In this document: piece after piece, positions 54,431 through 63,926 of the stretch
Position numbering within the stretch: the stretch's first letter is position 1
How the letters are laid out: every line of letters starts with the position of its first letter
Assembly (NCBI RefSeq): GCF_001758465.1
Contig: NZ_MJIC01000014.1
Span: forward strand, 186,001-250,000
Origin: Marisediminitalea lipolytica
GTDB lineage: Bacteria > Pseudomonadota > Gammaproteobacteria > Enterobacterales > Alteromonadaceae
Reading direction: 5' to 3'
DNA length: 64,000 nucleotides
Notes under the pieces: generated by a model
What the model saw: the letters and a program-made list of their open reading frames with translations, nothing else
Databases searched by the model: none
What the model was told of the DNA's origin: nothing
Made by a program: the position numbers and the translations under genes

Positions 54431-56776
54431 ATGAACCCAATCAAGCTTAAACAGCGCTCGCTGCTGGCGTTATCTGTACTGGCGGCCATAAGCGGTGCGC
54501 CGGTATTCGCCGAAGAAGCGCCAGCCGTGCCGGCTGAACCAACCGAAATCGAAGAAGTAATGGTAGTTGGCCGCAGCGTATCTTACGCCAACAACGCCAC
54601 CGAAGAGTCAATGCTGCTGCAACAAACCAGCATGACCAGCGTACTGGCCACTATCGACAACCTGCCAGGTGTGCTGATTAACGAAGGTGATACCTTTGGT
54701 TCAGACGACTGGTCTACCAGTATCTCTATTCGTGGTTTCTCTGTGGACCTCGACCAACAACAAATCGGTATGACCGTAGACGGCATTGCCAACGGTAACT
54801 CAAACTACGGTGGTGGTGCTAAAGCTAACCGTTTTATCGATACCGAAAACCTCCGCGCGGTAGAAGTGTCACAGGGAACTGCGGATATTGCATCGCGTTC
54901 ACACGAAGCTCTGGGTGGGACTATTAATTTTACCACTATCAATCCGGGTGAAGACGAGCAACTAACCGTTAGCTCTACCTTTGGTGATTACGGTGCGCAA
55001 AAAATCTTTATGCGCTATGAAACCGGTGAAATTGCCGCCGATACCTACGCCTGGATCAGCATGTCATCACAGGAAAATACCGACTGGATGACCAAAACCG
55101 GCGAAGCAGAGCGCGACCACATGGCGGCTAAATTTGTTTCCTATTTAGGTAACATGGATATCACTGGCTATATTTCTTACGACGATACTCACGAAGACAA
55201 CTATCAGCGTACTAACCTGGCCCAGTTTGAGCAAAGCCCCAAGTGGGATCAGTTAACCGCTAACTGGACCGGCATTCCTTACATCGACCAGTCATATCGT
55301 CGTGGTTGGTCTACGCTGCGTGAAAACCTGTTTGCTTATTTAGAAGCTAACATGACCTTTGGTCCGGTAGACGTTAAAGCTAACGCCTATATGCACAAAA
55401 ACGAAGGTCGTGGCGACTGGGTTCCGCCTTACATCGTTGATGTAAATAACGACGGCGAGAATGGCCATTCAGAGCTTATCCACGGTAACACTTACCAGGG
55501 CGGTTCTGCCCTGGGGCAAATTTTCTTTGTTGATGCCAGCGGCCATTCATTAGCCCCAATTGAAGGCTGTGAAAGCTCACTGACCTTCCCTTACGGTGGT
55601 GGCGCAGCGGTATACGATCCAGCCTGTTATGCAGCCAATGCCATTCCGGTAGGTTCTTACCGCCATACTAACTACAAAAAAGACCGCACCGGTATCAACA
55701 TCGACGCGGTATGGACCGCGCAAATCGGTGACATGGAAAACACCCTGCGTGCCGGTCTGTGGTATGAAGACTACGAGCGTAAAGAAAACCGTAGCTGGCA
55801 AAAAATCATCGATTCCCGCGTTGGTTTCCAGTTTGACGAAACGCCATACTGGGTGCAGTACAGCAGCAAATTCCCGGTAGAAACGCTGATGTATTATGTG
55901 GAAGACGAAATCGATTTAGGCGTTGCCACTTTGCGTGTGGGTGCTAAGAAATTCAACGTTGATATCGACAAGAAAGATATCTTTGTACCGTCTAACAACC
56001 TGTCCGTTTCGTCAGACTCAGATGTATTGTTCTCTGCTGGTGTGGTTGCCCCGCTAACAGACGAAATTGAAGTGTTTGCCGGCTATGCCGAAAACTACGC
56101 AGCAATTAAAGATGGCGTGCTGGAAAGCGCCTCAGTGGATATTTCATCCGTTGAGCCAGAAACGGCGGATAACATTGATGTGGGTATTCGTTACACTGGC
56201 CTGGATATTAACGCCAGCGTGACTTACTACAACATCGACTTTGATAACCGTATTACTTATCAAAGCGCAGAAGATGTGGGCGGTGTTGACTATCTGGGAG
56301 AACTGGACGGCACTTACATCAACGTGGGTGGTGTGACTTCAGACGGTGTTGAGGTGGCATTGGATTATTCCATGACCGATAAACTGGGTCTGTACTTCTC
56401 TTACACTCACAACAACTCCGAGTATAAGGATCCTGCTGCTTCAACGGGTTTTGCTGATGGTCAGCGTGTAGTAGGTTCAGCCGAAGACATGTTTGTTGTG
56501 AGCCTGGATTACACCGCAGAGATTTACAACATGGGTCTGTCTACCAAATACGTGGGCGAGCGTTCAGCCGGTTCTTTTAATGTTGATTCTTATACCGTGT
56601 CAGATTTCTATCTGGGCGCCATGGTGGACTCTCCGGTAAAAGGTATTAGCAACATTGATGTTCGCTTAACCATCAACAACCTGTTTGACACCAGCTATTT
56701 AGGTACAGTGGTTAACGGCGGTGCCTGGATTGGTGCGCCGCGTACTGCTGCTTTAAACCTTAAGGCTACTTTCTAA
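54431..56776 (+). CDS. TonB-dependent outer-membrane receptor
   Basis: A 781-residue receptor with a signal peptide (about 1-27), a TonB-box-like segment (EIEEVMVVGRS), a plug domain (about 50-180: DNLPGVLINEGDTFGSDDWS, ISIRGFSV, VEVSQGTADI) and a 22-strand barrel ending in a terminal aromatic residue (ALNLKATF). The ligand is not evident; no clear Fur box was found upstream. It lies 203 bp after the PLP-enzyme gene in the same orientation. Confidence 0.92.
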   Translation: MNPIKLKQRSLLALSVLAAISGAPVFAEEAPAVPAEPTEIEEVMVVGRSVSYANNATEESMLLQQTSMTSVLATIDNLPGVLINEGDTFGSDDWSTSISIRGFSVDLDQQQIGMTVDGIANGNSNYGGGAKANRFIDTENLRAVEVSQGTADIASRSHEALGGTINFTTINPGEDEQLTVSSTFGDYGAQKIFMRYETGEIAADTYAWISMSSQENTDWMTKTGEAERDHMAAKFVSYLGNMDITGYISYDDTHEDNYQRTNLAQFEQSPKWDQLTANWTGIPYIDQSYRRGWSTLRENLFAYLEANMTFGPVDVKANAYMHKNEGRGDWVPPYIVDVNNDGENGHSELIHGNTYQGGSALGQIFFVDASGHSLAPIEGCESSLTFPYGGGAAVYDPACYAANAIPVGSYRHTNYKKDRTGINIDAVWTAQIGDMENTLRAGLWYEDYERKENRSWQKIIDSRVGFQFDETPYWVQYSSKFPVETLMYYVEDEIDLGVATLRVGAKKFNVDIDKKDIFVPSNNLSVSSDSDVLFSAGVVAPLTDEIEVFAGYAENYAAIKDGVLESASVDISSVEPETADNIDVGIRYTGLDINASVTYYNIDFDNRITYQSAEDVGGVDYLGELDGTYINVGGVTSDGVEVALDYSMTDKLGLYFSYTHNNSEYKDPAASTGFADGQRVVGSAEDMFVVSLDYTAEIYNMGLSTKYVGERSAGSFNVDSYTVSDFYLGAMVDSPVKGISNIDVRLTINNLFDTSYLGTVVNGGAWIGAPRTAALNLKATF

Positions 56777-56840
56777 TAGTGGTATAAACAGGCCTTAGTG
56801 GATGGATATCTGTTAAAACTGTAAAAATTAAAATTTAAAG

Positions 56841-56869
56841 CGCCGCCTCAAAAGAGAGCGGCGTTTTTT
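56841..56869 (+). terminator. Terminator of the TonB receptor gene
   Basis: CGCCGCCTC pairs with GAGAGCGGCG (one bulge), loop AAAA, then a T run at 56864-56869. Confidence 0.88.
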
Positions 56870-57177
56870 ATTCTTGGTTAATTAAGCATTTATTTAAACT
56901 TAACCTGCTAAATATGTTGGGCTTTATTTTACAGTTCGGCCTGGTCTTACCAGTATTGTTGTGTCGCATCTTTTTAGTTTAATTTCTGTTCTTTTATACT
57001 CCTAAAGTATTGCTTTTTAACAAAATATTTACCAGTTTTTGTGGTTTTTGTTTATTTTGTTGTCTTTGTTATTTATTTTGCTCTATATATTGATTTTAAT
57101 GAGTAAATTTCCGCTGGTTTCATTAATGCTATTGTCGTTTAATAGTATTTAATTTAGCTTCGATAAGTGTCTTTCCA
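56870..57177. other. AT-rich region upstream of the chemoreceptor gene
   Basis: About 300 bp of AT-rich sequence with no gene. I looked for a sigma-28 (FliA) promoter (TAAAG, ~15 bp, GCCGATAA) and found no good match. Confidence 0.4.
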
Positions 57178-58815
57178 ATGTATTCAAGAGGATTGTTCAG
57201 AACCATCAGTGGTCGGCTGTATGCGAGTATTGCGGGCGTAATATTAGCTTTGCTGGTGCTTGAGGCCGTTAATATTTACACCACCTATACCGATGCCGTT
57301 AATGCGCGTAAGCGGGAAGTGCAAAGTTTGGTACAGTCTGCGGTCAGTCAGTTAAATGCTTACCATTTACTGGTCGCCAAAGGCGAGCTAACCGCCGAAC
57401 AGGCTAAAAGTATGGCGCTTGAGCAGCTTAATCAGCAACGTTACCAACAGGGCGAATATTTCTTTGTACTTGATAGTGACGTAGTGATGTTAGGCCATGG
57501 CGATCGCGCCGATGTGCGGGGTAAAAATTACAGTAAAGTGGTTACCGATACTGGTGAACCTGTTTTTGCCCAGATGGCCGGACTTATTGGTAATGGGGCA
57601 AAACAAGCTGACTTTTTTGGCTATAAGTGGAAAAAAGAAGGCGCAGCTAAACCTGAACCTAAAATCAGCTATGTCGCCGTATTCAAACCCTGGGGCTGGG
57701 CGCTGGGTACTGGCGTGTTTATTGATGATATTACTGCTCAACTGCAGCGGAATTTAATCATCAGTAGCGCTGTTGTTGTGATTATCGGCGCTGTTATGCT
57801 GCTGGTGGGCCTGCGTATCTGTGGATCTATTGTAAATCCACTACGGCAGGTTAACCAAACTATGCAGCGCGTGGCCGATGCCGATTTGTCGGTCCGGCTT
57901 AATTCTCACGCCCAGGATGAGCTTGGCGAAATGTCGCGCAATATCGACCGAACCCTTAACGTATTTCAGTCTCTGATGACACAGTTGGTGGCCTCTGCTA
58001 CCCAGGTTCAGTCCAGTGCTGAACAACTCGCTACGGCAGCGGAACAAACCAACGAAGGTGTTCAGGCCGAAATGCGCAGCACACAGCAGCTGTATCATGC
58101 AGTCGAGAGCCTTGGAGCTACTATCGATTCGATAAACGAACAGGCTAACCAAACTGCGCAGCTCAGTGAGCTGGTTGAAACTGGGGTAAAAGCCAGCTAT
58201 GCCGAAGTTGCTGAGTCAGAAATCAGTATAAAAACCATGTCTGAAGTGGTGGCCAACACTGCAATACAACTGCGCTCTTTGGAAGCCGACACGGTAGAAA
58301 TCGCTAACGTACTGGTAGAGATAGAAAGTATTTCTGAACAAACTAACCTGCTGGCGCTAAACGCAGCCATCGAAGCCGCCCGGGCCGGTGATTCTGGACG
58401 AGGTTTTGCGGTGGTGGCCGATGAAGTGCGGCAGCTGGCTATGCGCACCCGTTCTTCTACCGAAGAAGTTCGTGGCGTAATCGAACGTTTGCGGGGGAGT
58501 GTTGCTCAGTCTGTCAGCAGCATGGAGCAAAGCGAACAAAACGCCATCGACAGTATGGAGCTCACCAGTCACGCCAATGACAACTTAGAGCAGATCCTGG
58601 GCCATGTCGAAAACGTTCGCGAACGTGCCCTTGATGGTGCCCAGGCTACCGAAGAACAAAGTATGGTGGTCAAGGATATCCAAGAGCATCTGGGTGATAT
58701 CACTGTGATCAGTGAGCAATCGGGCGGCGCTTCACAAATGGTGGCCGCTAACAGTGAACAGCTAAGTCAGCTGGCCAGCGACTTACAACGCCAGGTCAGT
58801 CAGTTTAAGCTGTAG
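57178..58815 (+). CDS. Methyl-accepting chemotaxis protein with sCache domain
   Basis: A 545-residue chemoreceptor: N-terminal helix (about 10-32), a periplasmic single-Cache domain (about 35-190: [37 protein letters not shown]), a second helix (about 195-215), HAMP, and a cytoplasmic signalling domain with [17 protein letters not shown] at the tip. The ligand is unknown. Its stop is 9 bp from the convergent YhhQ gene. Confidence 0.93.
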   Translation: MYSRGLFRTISGRLYASIAGVILALLVLEAVNIYTTYTDAVNARKREVQSLVQSAVSQLNAYHLLVAKGELTAEQAKSMALEQLNQQRYQQGEYFFVLDSDVVMLGHGDRADVRGKNYSKVVTDTGEPVFAQMAGLIGNGAKQADFFGYKWKKEGAAKPEPKISYVAVFKPWGWALGTGVFIDDITAQLQRNLIISSAVVVIIGAVMLLVGLRICGSIVNPLRQVNQTMQRVADADLSVRLNSHAQDELGEMSRNIDRTLNVFQSLMTQLVASATQVQSSAEQLATAAEQTNEGVQAEMRSTQQLYHAVESLGATIDSINEQANQTAQLSELVETGVKASYAEVAESEISIKTMSEVVANTAIQLRSLEADTVEIANVLVEIESISEQTNLLALNAAIEAARAGDSGRGFAVVADEVRQLAMRTRSSTEEVRGVIERLRGSVAQSVSSMEQSEQNAIDSMELTSHANDNLEQILGHVENVRERALDGAQATEEQSMVVKDIQEHLGDITVISEQSGGASQMVAANSEQLSQLASDLQRQVSQFKL

Positions 58816-58824
58816 CCTGGCCAG

Positions 58825-59556
58825 TTACTTAATAGAAAAAGGCGTGAAATCGGTGTGTTCGTCATACACATCCACGCCTTCTGCTTTTTTCAGCGTACTC
58901 ACTACCTTGTAGGTCACAGGGGTTAACAGCACCTCCCACAGCACTTTCAGGGCATAGTTAGTGGCCATTACGGTTAAAATCAGTTCACCGCTCCAAATCC
59001 CCCAAAACGCTACTGGGTAAAATACCGCAGAGTCTACCGCCTGACCCACAATGGTCGAGCCAATAGTGCGCTGATATAAGGCTTTCCCCTGACTCAGCAC
59101 TTTCATTTTGGCCATCACAAAGGCGTTGGCAAATTCACCCAGCCAGATAGCCAGCACCGAGGCCAGTACAATGCGTGGTGCCTGCCCAAAGTTCATGGCA
59201 AAACTATCCTGGCGCGAAACGCCTTCGGCCAGTGGCGCATTCCAGCCGGGCGCTGGTGGCATCTCGGTGATAAACCAGGCCATAAAAGCAGCAAAAGCCG
59301 CGGCAAAAAAGCCGGCCCAAATTGCCCGCCGGGCGCGCTGATAGCCGTAAACTTCGGTCAGTACATCGCCCAGAACATAGGACAACGGAAAAAATATTAC
59401 GCCGGCACCAAAGGTAAAACCGGCCAGTTCGGCCACTTTACCAGCGCCGATGATATTGGAGCACACAATCAAAACGCAGGTGGCGGCGAGCATAAAATCA
59501 AAATACCGAAAATGGCGGGTAGAAGTATCCGTTACTTTGTTTAAATGTGAAGTCAT
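58825..59556 (-). CDS. yhhQ: Queuosine precursor transporter (YhhQ-family)
   Basis: A 243-residue membrane protein of the YhhQ/QPTR family, with about seven helices and blocks FTFGAGVIFFPLSYVLGDVL, EVYGYQRARRAIWAGF and GQAVDSAVFYPVAFWG. Family members import queuine or its precursor for tRNA modification. It lies alone, convergent with the chemoreceptor. Confidence 0.9.
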   Translation of the reverse strand: MTSHLNKVTDTSTRHFRYFDFMLAATCVLIVCSNIIGAGKVAELAGFTFGAGVIFFPLSYVLGDVLTEVYGYQRARRAIWAGFFAAAFAAFMAWFITEMPPAPGWNAPLAEGVSRQDSFAMNFGQAPRIVLASVLAIWLGEFANAFVMAKMKVLSQGKALYQRTIGSTIVGQAVDSAVFYPVAFWGIWSGELILTVMATNYALKVLWEVLLTPVTYKVVSTLKKAEGVDVYDEHTDFTPFSIK

Positions 59557-59890
59557 CAGAGCCGTACGCCGGTCAAAGTAAAAGGCTAGTTTGGCATAGC
59601 TTTACGCTGGGCGCTACTGCTTAGGATTTGGCCAATTGATTAAAAAGATGCGGATTTTCAATATGCTTGTCATATTTTAACGCCACACTCACTAACCTGT
59701 TTCTACAAAATGCAGCTAAAGTTGGCGCATAAATTGAATAGCTAAATTAAGTCTTACGCTGAGTAAAACGACAAACAAGTTACCAGACAGTTAGCACGAC
59801 GTCTGGCTTAACAAAGTGAATAATGCGTGGTTTTCATTTGCATCTGACAAATTACAAACTAGCTTTAAAGAACAAACAGGATACTCCGGC

Positions 59891-60415
59891 ATGCAAATAC
59901 CCACAATCATCGATGTAGAAGCCAGCGGTTTTGGCTCGTATAGCTACCCCATTGAGGTGGGCGTTAGCCGCCGTGATGGTGCGCGCTTTTGTCGATTGAT
60001 ACGTCCTTATCCGGATTGGACACACTGGGATGACAATGCACAAAAACTCCATGGCATTACCCGCGAGCATCTGCGCCAACGGGGCGTGGATGGCCACGAA
60101 GTCTGCCTTGCCCTCAATGAATTTCTGGCCAACGACACTGCCTATTCCGACGGCTGGGTGGTGGATCATCCCTGGCTTATCCGACTCTTTGCCCGCGCCG
60201 GTGTTACTATGGCGTTTAGCGTAAGGGCGCTGGAATACGTATTAAGCGAAGCCCAGATGGAATTATGGAACAGTACCAAAAACAACGTGCTATCCCAGTT
60301 TAACGGCCATCGCCATCGCGCCAGCACCGACGCCGAAATAATTCAGCAAACCTATATTCGTACCCACGCCAGTAATAATCCGGCGGTGCCCATACAGGCA
60401 GTGATCAACGGTTAA
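59891..60415 (+). CDS. DEDDh exonuclease-like protein
   Basis: A 174-residue protein with the exonuclease motifs of the DEDDh class: Exo I IIDVEASGFG, Exo II around VVDHPWL, and Exo III HRASTDAEII with the catalytic His. It is shorter than polymerase epsilon-subunit proteins and has no added domain, so a stand-alone 3'-5' exonuclease on DNA or small RNA is possible. The ATG at 59891 has AGGA 9 bp upstream; the frame from 59816 would add 25 residues with no family match. Confidence 0.75.
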   Translation: MQIPTIIDVEASGFGSYSYPIEVGVSRRDGARFCRLIRPYPDWTHWDDNAQKLHGITREHLRQRGVDGHEVCLALNEFLANDTAYSDGWVVDHPWLIRLFARAGVTMAFSVRALEYVLSEAQMELWNSTKNNVLSQFNGHRHRASTDAEIIQQTYIRTHASNNPAVPIQAVING

Positions 60416-60465
60416 TTACATCTGTTAAACTGTGCTTAAAGCTATGTAGAAGTAAAAGGAATTCC

Positions 60466-61158
60466 ATGAAAACGGTAGGCTTAATTGGCGGCATGAGCTG
60501 GGAGTCCAGCGTATTGTATTATCAGCAAATTAATCGTCTGGTGCTGCAGCATAAAGGTGGTTTACACAGTGCGCCACTGATTTTACACAGCGTTGATTTT
60601 GCTGAGATTGCCCGTTTGCAGCATGCGGACGACTGGGAGCAGCTGGGAAACTACCTTGCCGACATCGCTAAAGGGCTGGAGGCCGCCGGAGCCAGCGCTT
60701 TGGCAATATGCACCAATACAATGCATAAAGTGGCACCGCAAATAGCAAAAGTGGTGCGAATTCCCTTGTTACATATAGGTGATGCCGTGCTAAACGCCTG
60801 TAAGAAAGAAGGTTTTTTACGCGTTGGCTTGTTAGGTACACAATTTACAATGGAGCAGCCTTTCTTAAAAGACCATCTGGCTCAGGGCGGGTTGGAAGTA
60901 CTGGTGCCTTCACCGGCAGAACGGCAGGAGGTTCACCGGGTTATCTACGAAGAATTATGCCGTGGCATCATAACCGACGATTCGTTACAACGTTACCTGG
61001 CCATTATTGACAACCTCAGGCAGCAAGGTGCTGAAGCGGTAGTATTGGGCTGCACCGAAATTGGTTTGTTGGTAAACGCTGACCAGAGTCCGTTACCGGT
61101 GCTGGACACGACCGCTTTACATGCACAAAGCGTGGCAGCGTTTATGCTGGCAGAATAG
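60466..61158 (+). CDS. Aspartate/glutamate racemase-family protein
   Basis: A 230-residue cofactor-independent racemase with MKTVGLIGGMSWESS at the N-terminus and the two catalytic cysteines C82 (ICTNTMH) and C196 (LGCTEIG). The family makes D-Asp or D-Glu for peptidoglycan or other uses. It lies 50 bp downstream of the exonuclease-like gene. Confidence 0.9.
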   Translation: MKTVGLIGGMSWESSVLYYQQINRLVLQHKGGLHSAPLILHSVDFAEIARLQHADDWEQLGNYLADIAKGLEAAGASALAICTNTMHKVAPQIAKVVRIPLLHIGDAVLNACKKEGFLRVGLLGTQFTMEQPFLKDHLAQGGLEVLVPSPAERQEVHRVIYEELCRGIITDDSLQRYLAIIDNLRQQGAEAVVLGCTEIGLLVNADQSPLPVLDTTALHAQSVAAFMLAE

Positions 61159-61167
61159 TCAGCCAGA

Positions 61168-61680
61168 CTAAAAATAGTAATGAACGCCCATCACCAGTGA
61201 GTTTAAATCGGTTTCGCCCACGTCGCGATATTCGTAGCCAACGGCAATATTAAAACCGCGCAGTTCGCCAAACTGCCAGCCTACGCTGGCTGCACGGTCA
61301 CTATCGCCGGCCAGTGGCATCATTGAAGCCTGGGGCGTTAACCAGTACTGGGTTGAACGGAAGGTGGCGTAGATCCACTGAGTCGACTCAACCGGTAATG
61401 CCCTGCGGGCTGAAACACTCACCGCTTCCAGGCCAATCAGGGTTACCGGTACCCGGCGGTTGTCGTAGCCAAAACGTTCTGCGTAAGAGCGATTGATCTC
61501 CATACTGAAGTTCCATTCAGGCAGGCGTTTGCTTTGATATTCAATAAAATACTGAGTGTTTGCCACAGGCGTACTGACCAGCGGAGAATCTGGTAACATC
61601 GGGGGTTGATTAGCCAGCAGCGGACAACTAAACATCACTACCAAGCCAAGCAACGTCAAGCGCAAAGTTTGCCTGATCAT
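61168..61680 (-). CDS. Small outer-membrane-like secreted protein
   Basis: A 170-residue exported protein. The signal peptide MIRQTLRLTLLGLVVMFSCP contains a Cys but no strict lipobox. The body alternates aromatic and small residues (EWNFSMEINRSYAERFGYD) and ends VMGVHYYF, a C-terminal aromatic pattern of outer-membrane barrels. No family is recognised. The start at 61680 is preferred because 61719 adds 13 residues before the signal. It is convergent with the racemase (9-bp gap). Confidence 0.65.
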   Translation of the reverse strand: MIRQTLRLTLLGLVVMFSCPLLANQPPMLPDSPLVSTPVANTQYFIEYQSKRLPEWNFSMEINRSYAERFGYDNRRVPVTLIGLEAVSVSARRALPVESTQWIYATFRSTQYWLTPQASMMPLAGDSDRAASVGWQFGELRGFNIAVGYEYRDVGETDLNSLVMGVHYYF

Positions 61681-62031
61681 CGAGTGAGCCTGTATGAGTG
61701 TGAAGGTTTTATTACGCAAAAAATCTGCGCTGTTTTAATAACACTATAGCCACAATCCCCGGCGAAACCAAATAAATTTTGCCAGTAAATTTTGTGCAAA
61801 TTTTGTTGGCTAAATCAGAGTTGCTCGACTAACTTTTATAGTCCGGGACCGTTATTTTTCAGCGCGGTTGGCAACACAAACTGCTACCGTAAACTGCGCT
61901 GCGAAAATCAATAAATATAAATAATATCAATAATTTCTTTTTTCAAAGAACGTCATCATTGCTTCAGGATTCAAAATAATAAGGTATTACAGTTAATAGG
62001 GCGAAGGAGTACGCCTGGTGAGGATCAAATA
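61681..62031. other. Divergent AT-rich intergenic region
   Basis: About 350 bp between the divergent outer-membrane-like and CYTH genes. No gene is seen; promoter boxes could not be assigned with confidence. Confidence 0.45.
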
Positions 62032-62529
62032 ATGCGAGCAGACTGGGAAATTGAACGAAAATTCGTAGTAAATTACCTGCCTGAAGGCTTACTGGAAACA
62101 CGTAACCCGGTGTCGGTAAGACAGGGCTATATTGCTGCCGAAGGAGAGCGCCATGTGCGGATCCGCGATGAAGGTGGTAAGTACAGCATGACGATAAAAC
62201 AGGGCTTCGGCTTAAAGCGGATGGATACCCGGATCATGCTCAGTGCCGAGCAGTTTAACGAACTTTGGCCGCTTACTCAGCATATGCGGGTCGAAAAAAA
62301 ACGCTACCGCATCGACTTTTTCGGTCATCGATTGGTGCTGGATGTATTTACCGGCCACCTGGCGCCATTAGTCCTGGTAGAAGTCGAGTTTGACAGTGAA
62401 GTGCACAGCCGACAGTTTTTACCACCGGATTTTGCCGAGCTGGAAGTAACCCACCGGCGGGAATATCAGAACGTGAATCTGGCGCGAATGGGCTTGCCCG
62501 ATTCCCTGGCTATGGCAAATGCGTATTAG
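62032..62529 (+). CDS. CYTH-domain protein
   Basis: A 165-residue protein with the CYTH signature EIERKF at residues 6-11, followed by the charged tunnel residues typical of the triphosphate tunnel metalloenzyme fold (HVRIRDEGGKYSMTIKQG, VEKKRYRIDFFG, LVLVEVEFDSE). Family members hydrolyse inorganic triphosphate or thiamine triphosphate. Its function here is not known. A shared terminator follows. Confidence 0.9.
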   Translation: MRADWEIERKFVVNYLPEGLLETRNPVSVRQGYIAAEGERHVRIRDEGGKYSMTIKQGFGLKRMDTRIMLSAEQFNELWPLTQHMRVEKKRYRIDFFGHRLVLDVFTGHLAPLVLVEVEFDSEVHSRQFLPPDFAELEVTHRREYQNVNLARMGLPDSLAMANAY

Positions 62530-62537
62530 CTGGTAAC

Positions 62538-62575
62538 AAAAAAACGCCAGAAGCACGGAGCTGTCTGGCGTTTTT
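62538..62575. terminator. Bidirectional terminator between CYTH and metK genes
   Basis: AAAAAACGCCAG and CTGGCGTTTTT arms with A and T runs on both sides, so it can end both convergent transcripts. Confidence 0.88.
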
Positions 62576-62590
62576 CAACACAGTAAATGT

Positions 62591-63736
62591 TTAAACCGAA
62601 GCGCGCAGGGCCTCAGCTTTATCGGTTGCTTCCCACGGGAAGCTTTCGCGACCAAAGTGGCCGTAAGCCGCCGTAGCCTGATAAATCGGGCGTTCCAGAT
62701 CAAGCATTTTAATCAGGCCGTAAGGGCGCAGATCAAAGTGTTGCTTAACCAGAGCAACCAGCGTGGCTTCGTCGTACTTGCTGGTACCAAAAGTGTCAAT
62801 ACTGATAGACGTTGGCTCCGCCACGCCAATGGCGTAAGAAACCTGAATTTCACAACGCTTGGCCAGGCCGGCGGCAACAATGTTTTTCGCTACGTAACGA
62901 CCGGCATAAGCTGCCGAACGGTCTACCTTGGATGGATCCTTACCAGAGAACGCACCGCCACCGTGGCGAGCCATACCGCCGTAGGTATCCACAATAATCT
63001 TACGACCAGTCAGGCCGCAGTCGCCCATTGGGCCACCAATAACAAAACGGCCCGTTGGGTTAATGTGAAACTTGGTATTAGCGGTGATCCACTCGGCCGG
63101 TAATACAGGCTTAATGACTTCTTCCATAACCGCTTCGCGCACGGTTTCGGTAGATACTGAGTCACAGTGCTGGGTAGACAGCACTACGGCGTCGATACCC
63201 ACTGGCACGTTGTCTTCGTAAATAAAGGTGACCTGGCTTTTGGCATCCGGACGCAGCCAGTCCAGTTTACCTGATTTACGCATTTCAGCCTGGCGCTGTA
63301 CCAGTCGGTGCGAATACGTAATTGGCGCGGGCATCAGCACTTCGGTTTCATCGCTGGCGTAACCAAACATCAGACCCTGGTCGCCGGCCCCTTGTTCTTC
63401 CGGACGAGCACGATCCACACCCTGGTTGATATCTGGCGATTGCTTACCAATGGCATTTAATACGGCGCAGGAGTCGGCATCAAAACCCATATCTGAGTGA
63501 GTGTAGCCAATCTCTTTAACGGTCTGGCGGGTCAGTTCTTCAATGTCGACCCAGGCTGAAGTAGTGATTTCGCCACCCACCAGTACCATACCGGTTTTTA
63601 CATAGGTTTCGCAGGCGACACGCGCCTTTGGATCCTGCTGCAGGATTGCATCCAGCACAGCATCAGAAATTTGATCGGCAATCTTATCCGGATGACCCTC
63701 AGATACAGATTCGGAAGTAAATAAATGGGCTGCCAT
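62591..63736 (-). CDS. metK: S-adenosylmethionine synthetase
   Basis: MetK makes SAM from methionine and ATP. The 381-residue protein has the N-terminal [19 protein letters not shown], the ATP-binding [20 protein letters not shown] and the central [12 protein letters not shown] motif. The ATG at 63736 is preferred; the longer start from 63784 would give no family match. A MetJ-type operator lies upstream. Confidence 0.97.
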   Translation of the reverse strand: MAAHLFTSESVSEGHPDKIADQISDAVLDAILQQDPKARVACETYVKTGMVLVGGEITTSAWVDIEELTRQTVKEIGYTHSDMGFDADSCAVLNAIGKQSPDINQGVDRARPEEQGAGDQGLMFGYASDETEVLMPAPITYSHRLVQRQAEMRKSGKLDWLRPDAKSQVTFIYEDNVPVGIDAVVLSTQHCDSVSTETVREAVMEEVIKPVLPAEWITANTKFHINPTGRFVIGGPMGDCGLTGRKIIVDTYGGMARHGGGAFSGKDPSKVDRSAAYAGRYVAKNIVAAGLAKRCEIQVSYAIGVAEPTSISIDTFGTSKYDEATLVALVKQHFDLRPYGLIKMLDLERPIYQATAAYGHFGRESFPWEATDKAEALRASV

Positions 63737-63870
63737 TACATGCTCCGTTTTTATATAAATTTTTAGTCGGGGCGTATTAACCACCTGCTTTGGCGGTGAA
63801 AACTCTTTAACACACCTGTAGCCGCTGTTTACGACCCTGGGTGCCAGAGTAGATCAATACACATTGCCCC

Positions 63871-63876
63871 ATTGTA
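63871..63876 (-). promoter_or_regulatory. Possible -10 box of metK
   Basis: TACAAT on the minus strand (ATTGTA at 63871-63876), about 135 bp before the metK start. No good -35 was found at 17 bp. Confidence 0.35.
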
Positions 63877-63910
63877 GCAAGCATTTTTGTAAATACCAGT
63901 CTTTACTTCT

Positions 63911-63926
63911 GGACGTCTAAAAGTCT
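63911..63926 (-). promoter_or_regulatory. Tandem MetJ-type operator upstream of metK
   Basis: On the minus strand AGACTTTT followed directly by AGACGTCC: two adjacent 8-bp met boxes (consensus AGACGTCT), with 6 and 7 matches of 8. MetJ with SAM as corepressor uses such tandem boxes. metJ itself is not in the window. Confidence 0.6.

Noticed and set aside
57000..57177. Sigma-28 promoter for the chemoreceptor gene
   Set aside because: A TAAAG is present but no GCCGATAA-like box at about 15 bp.
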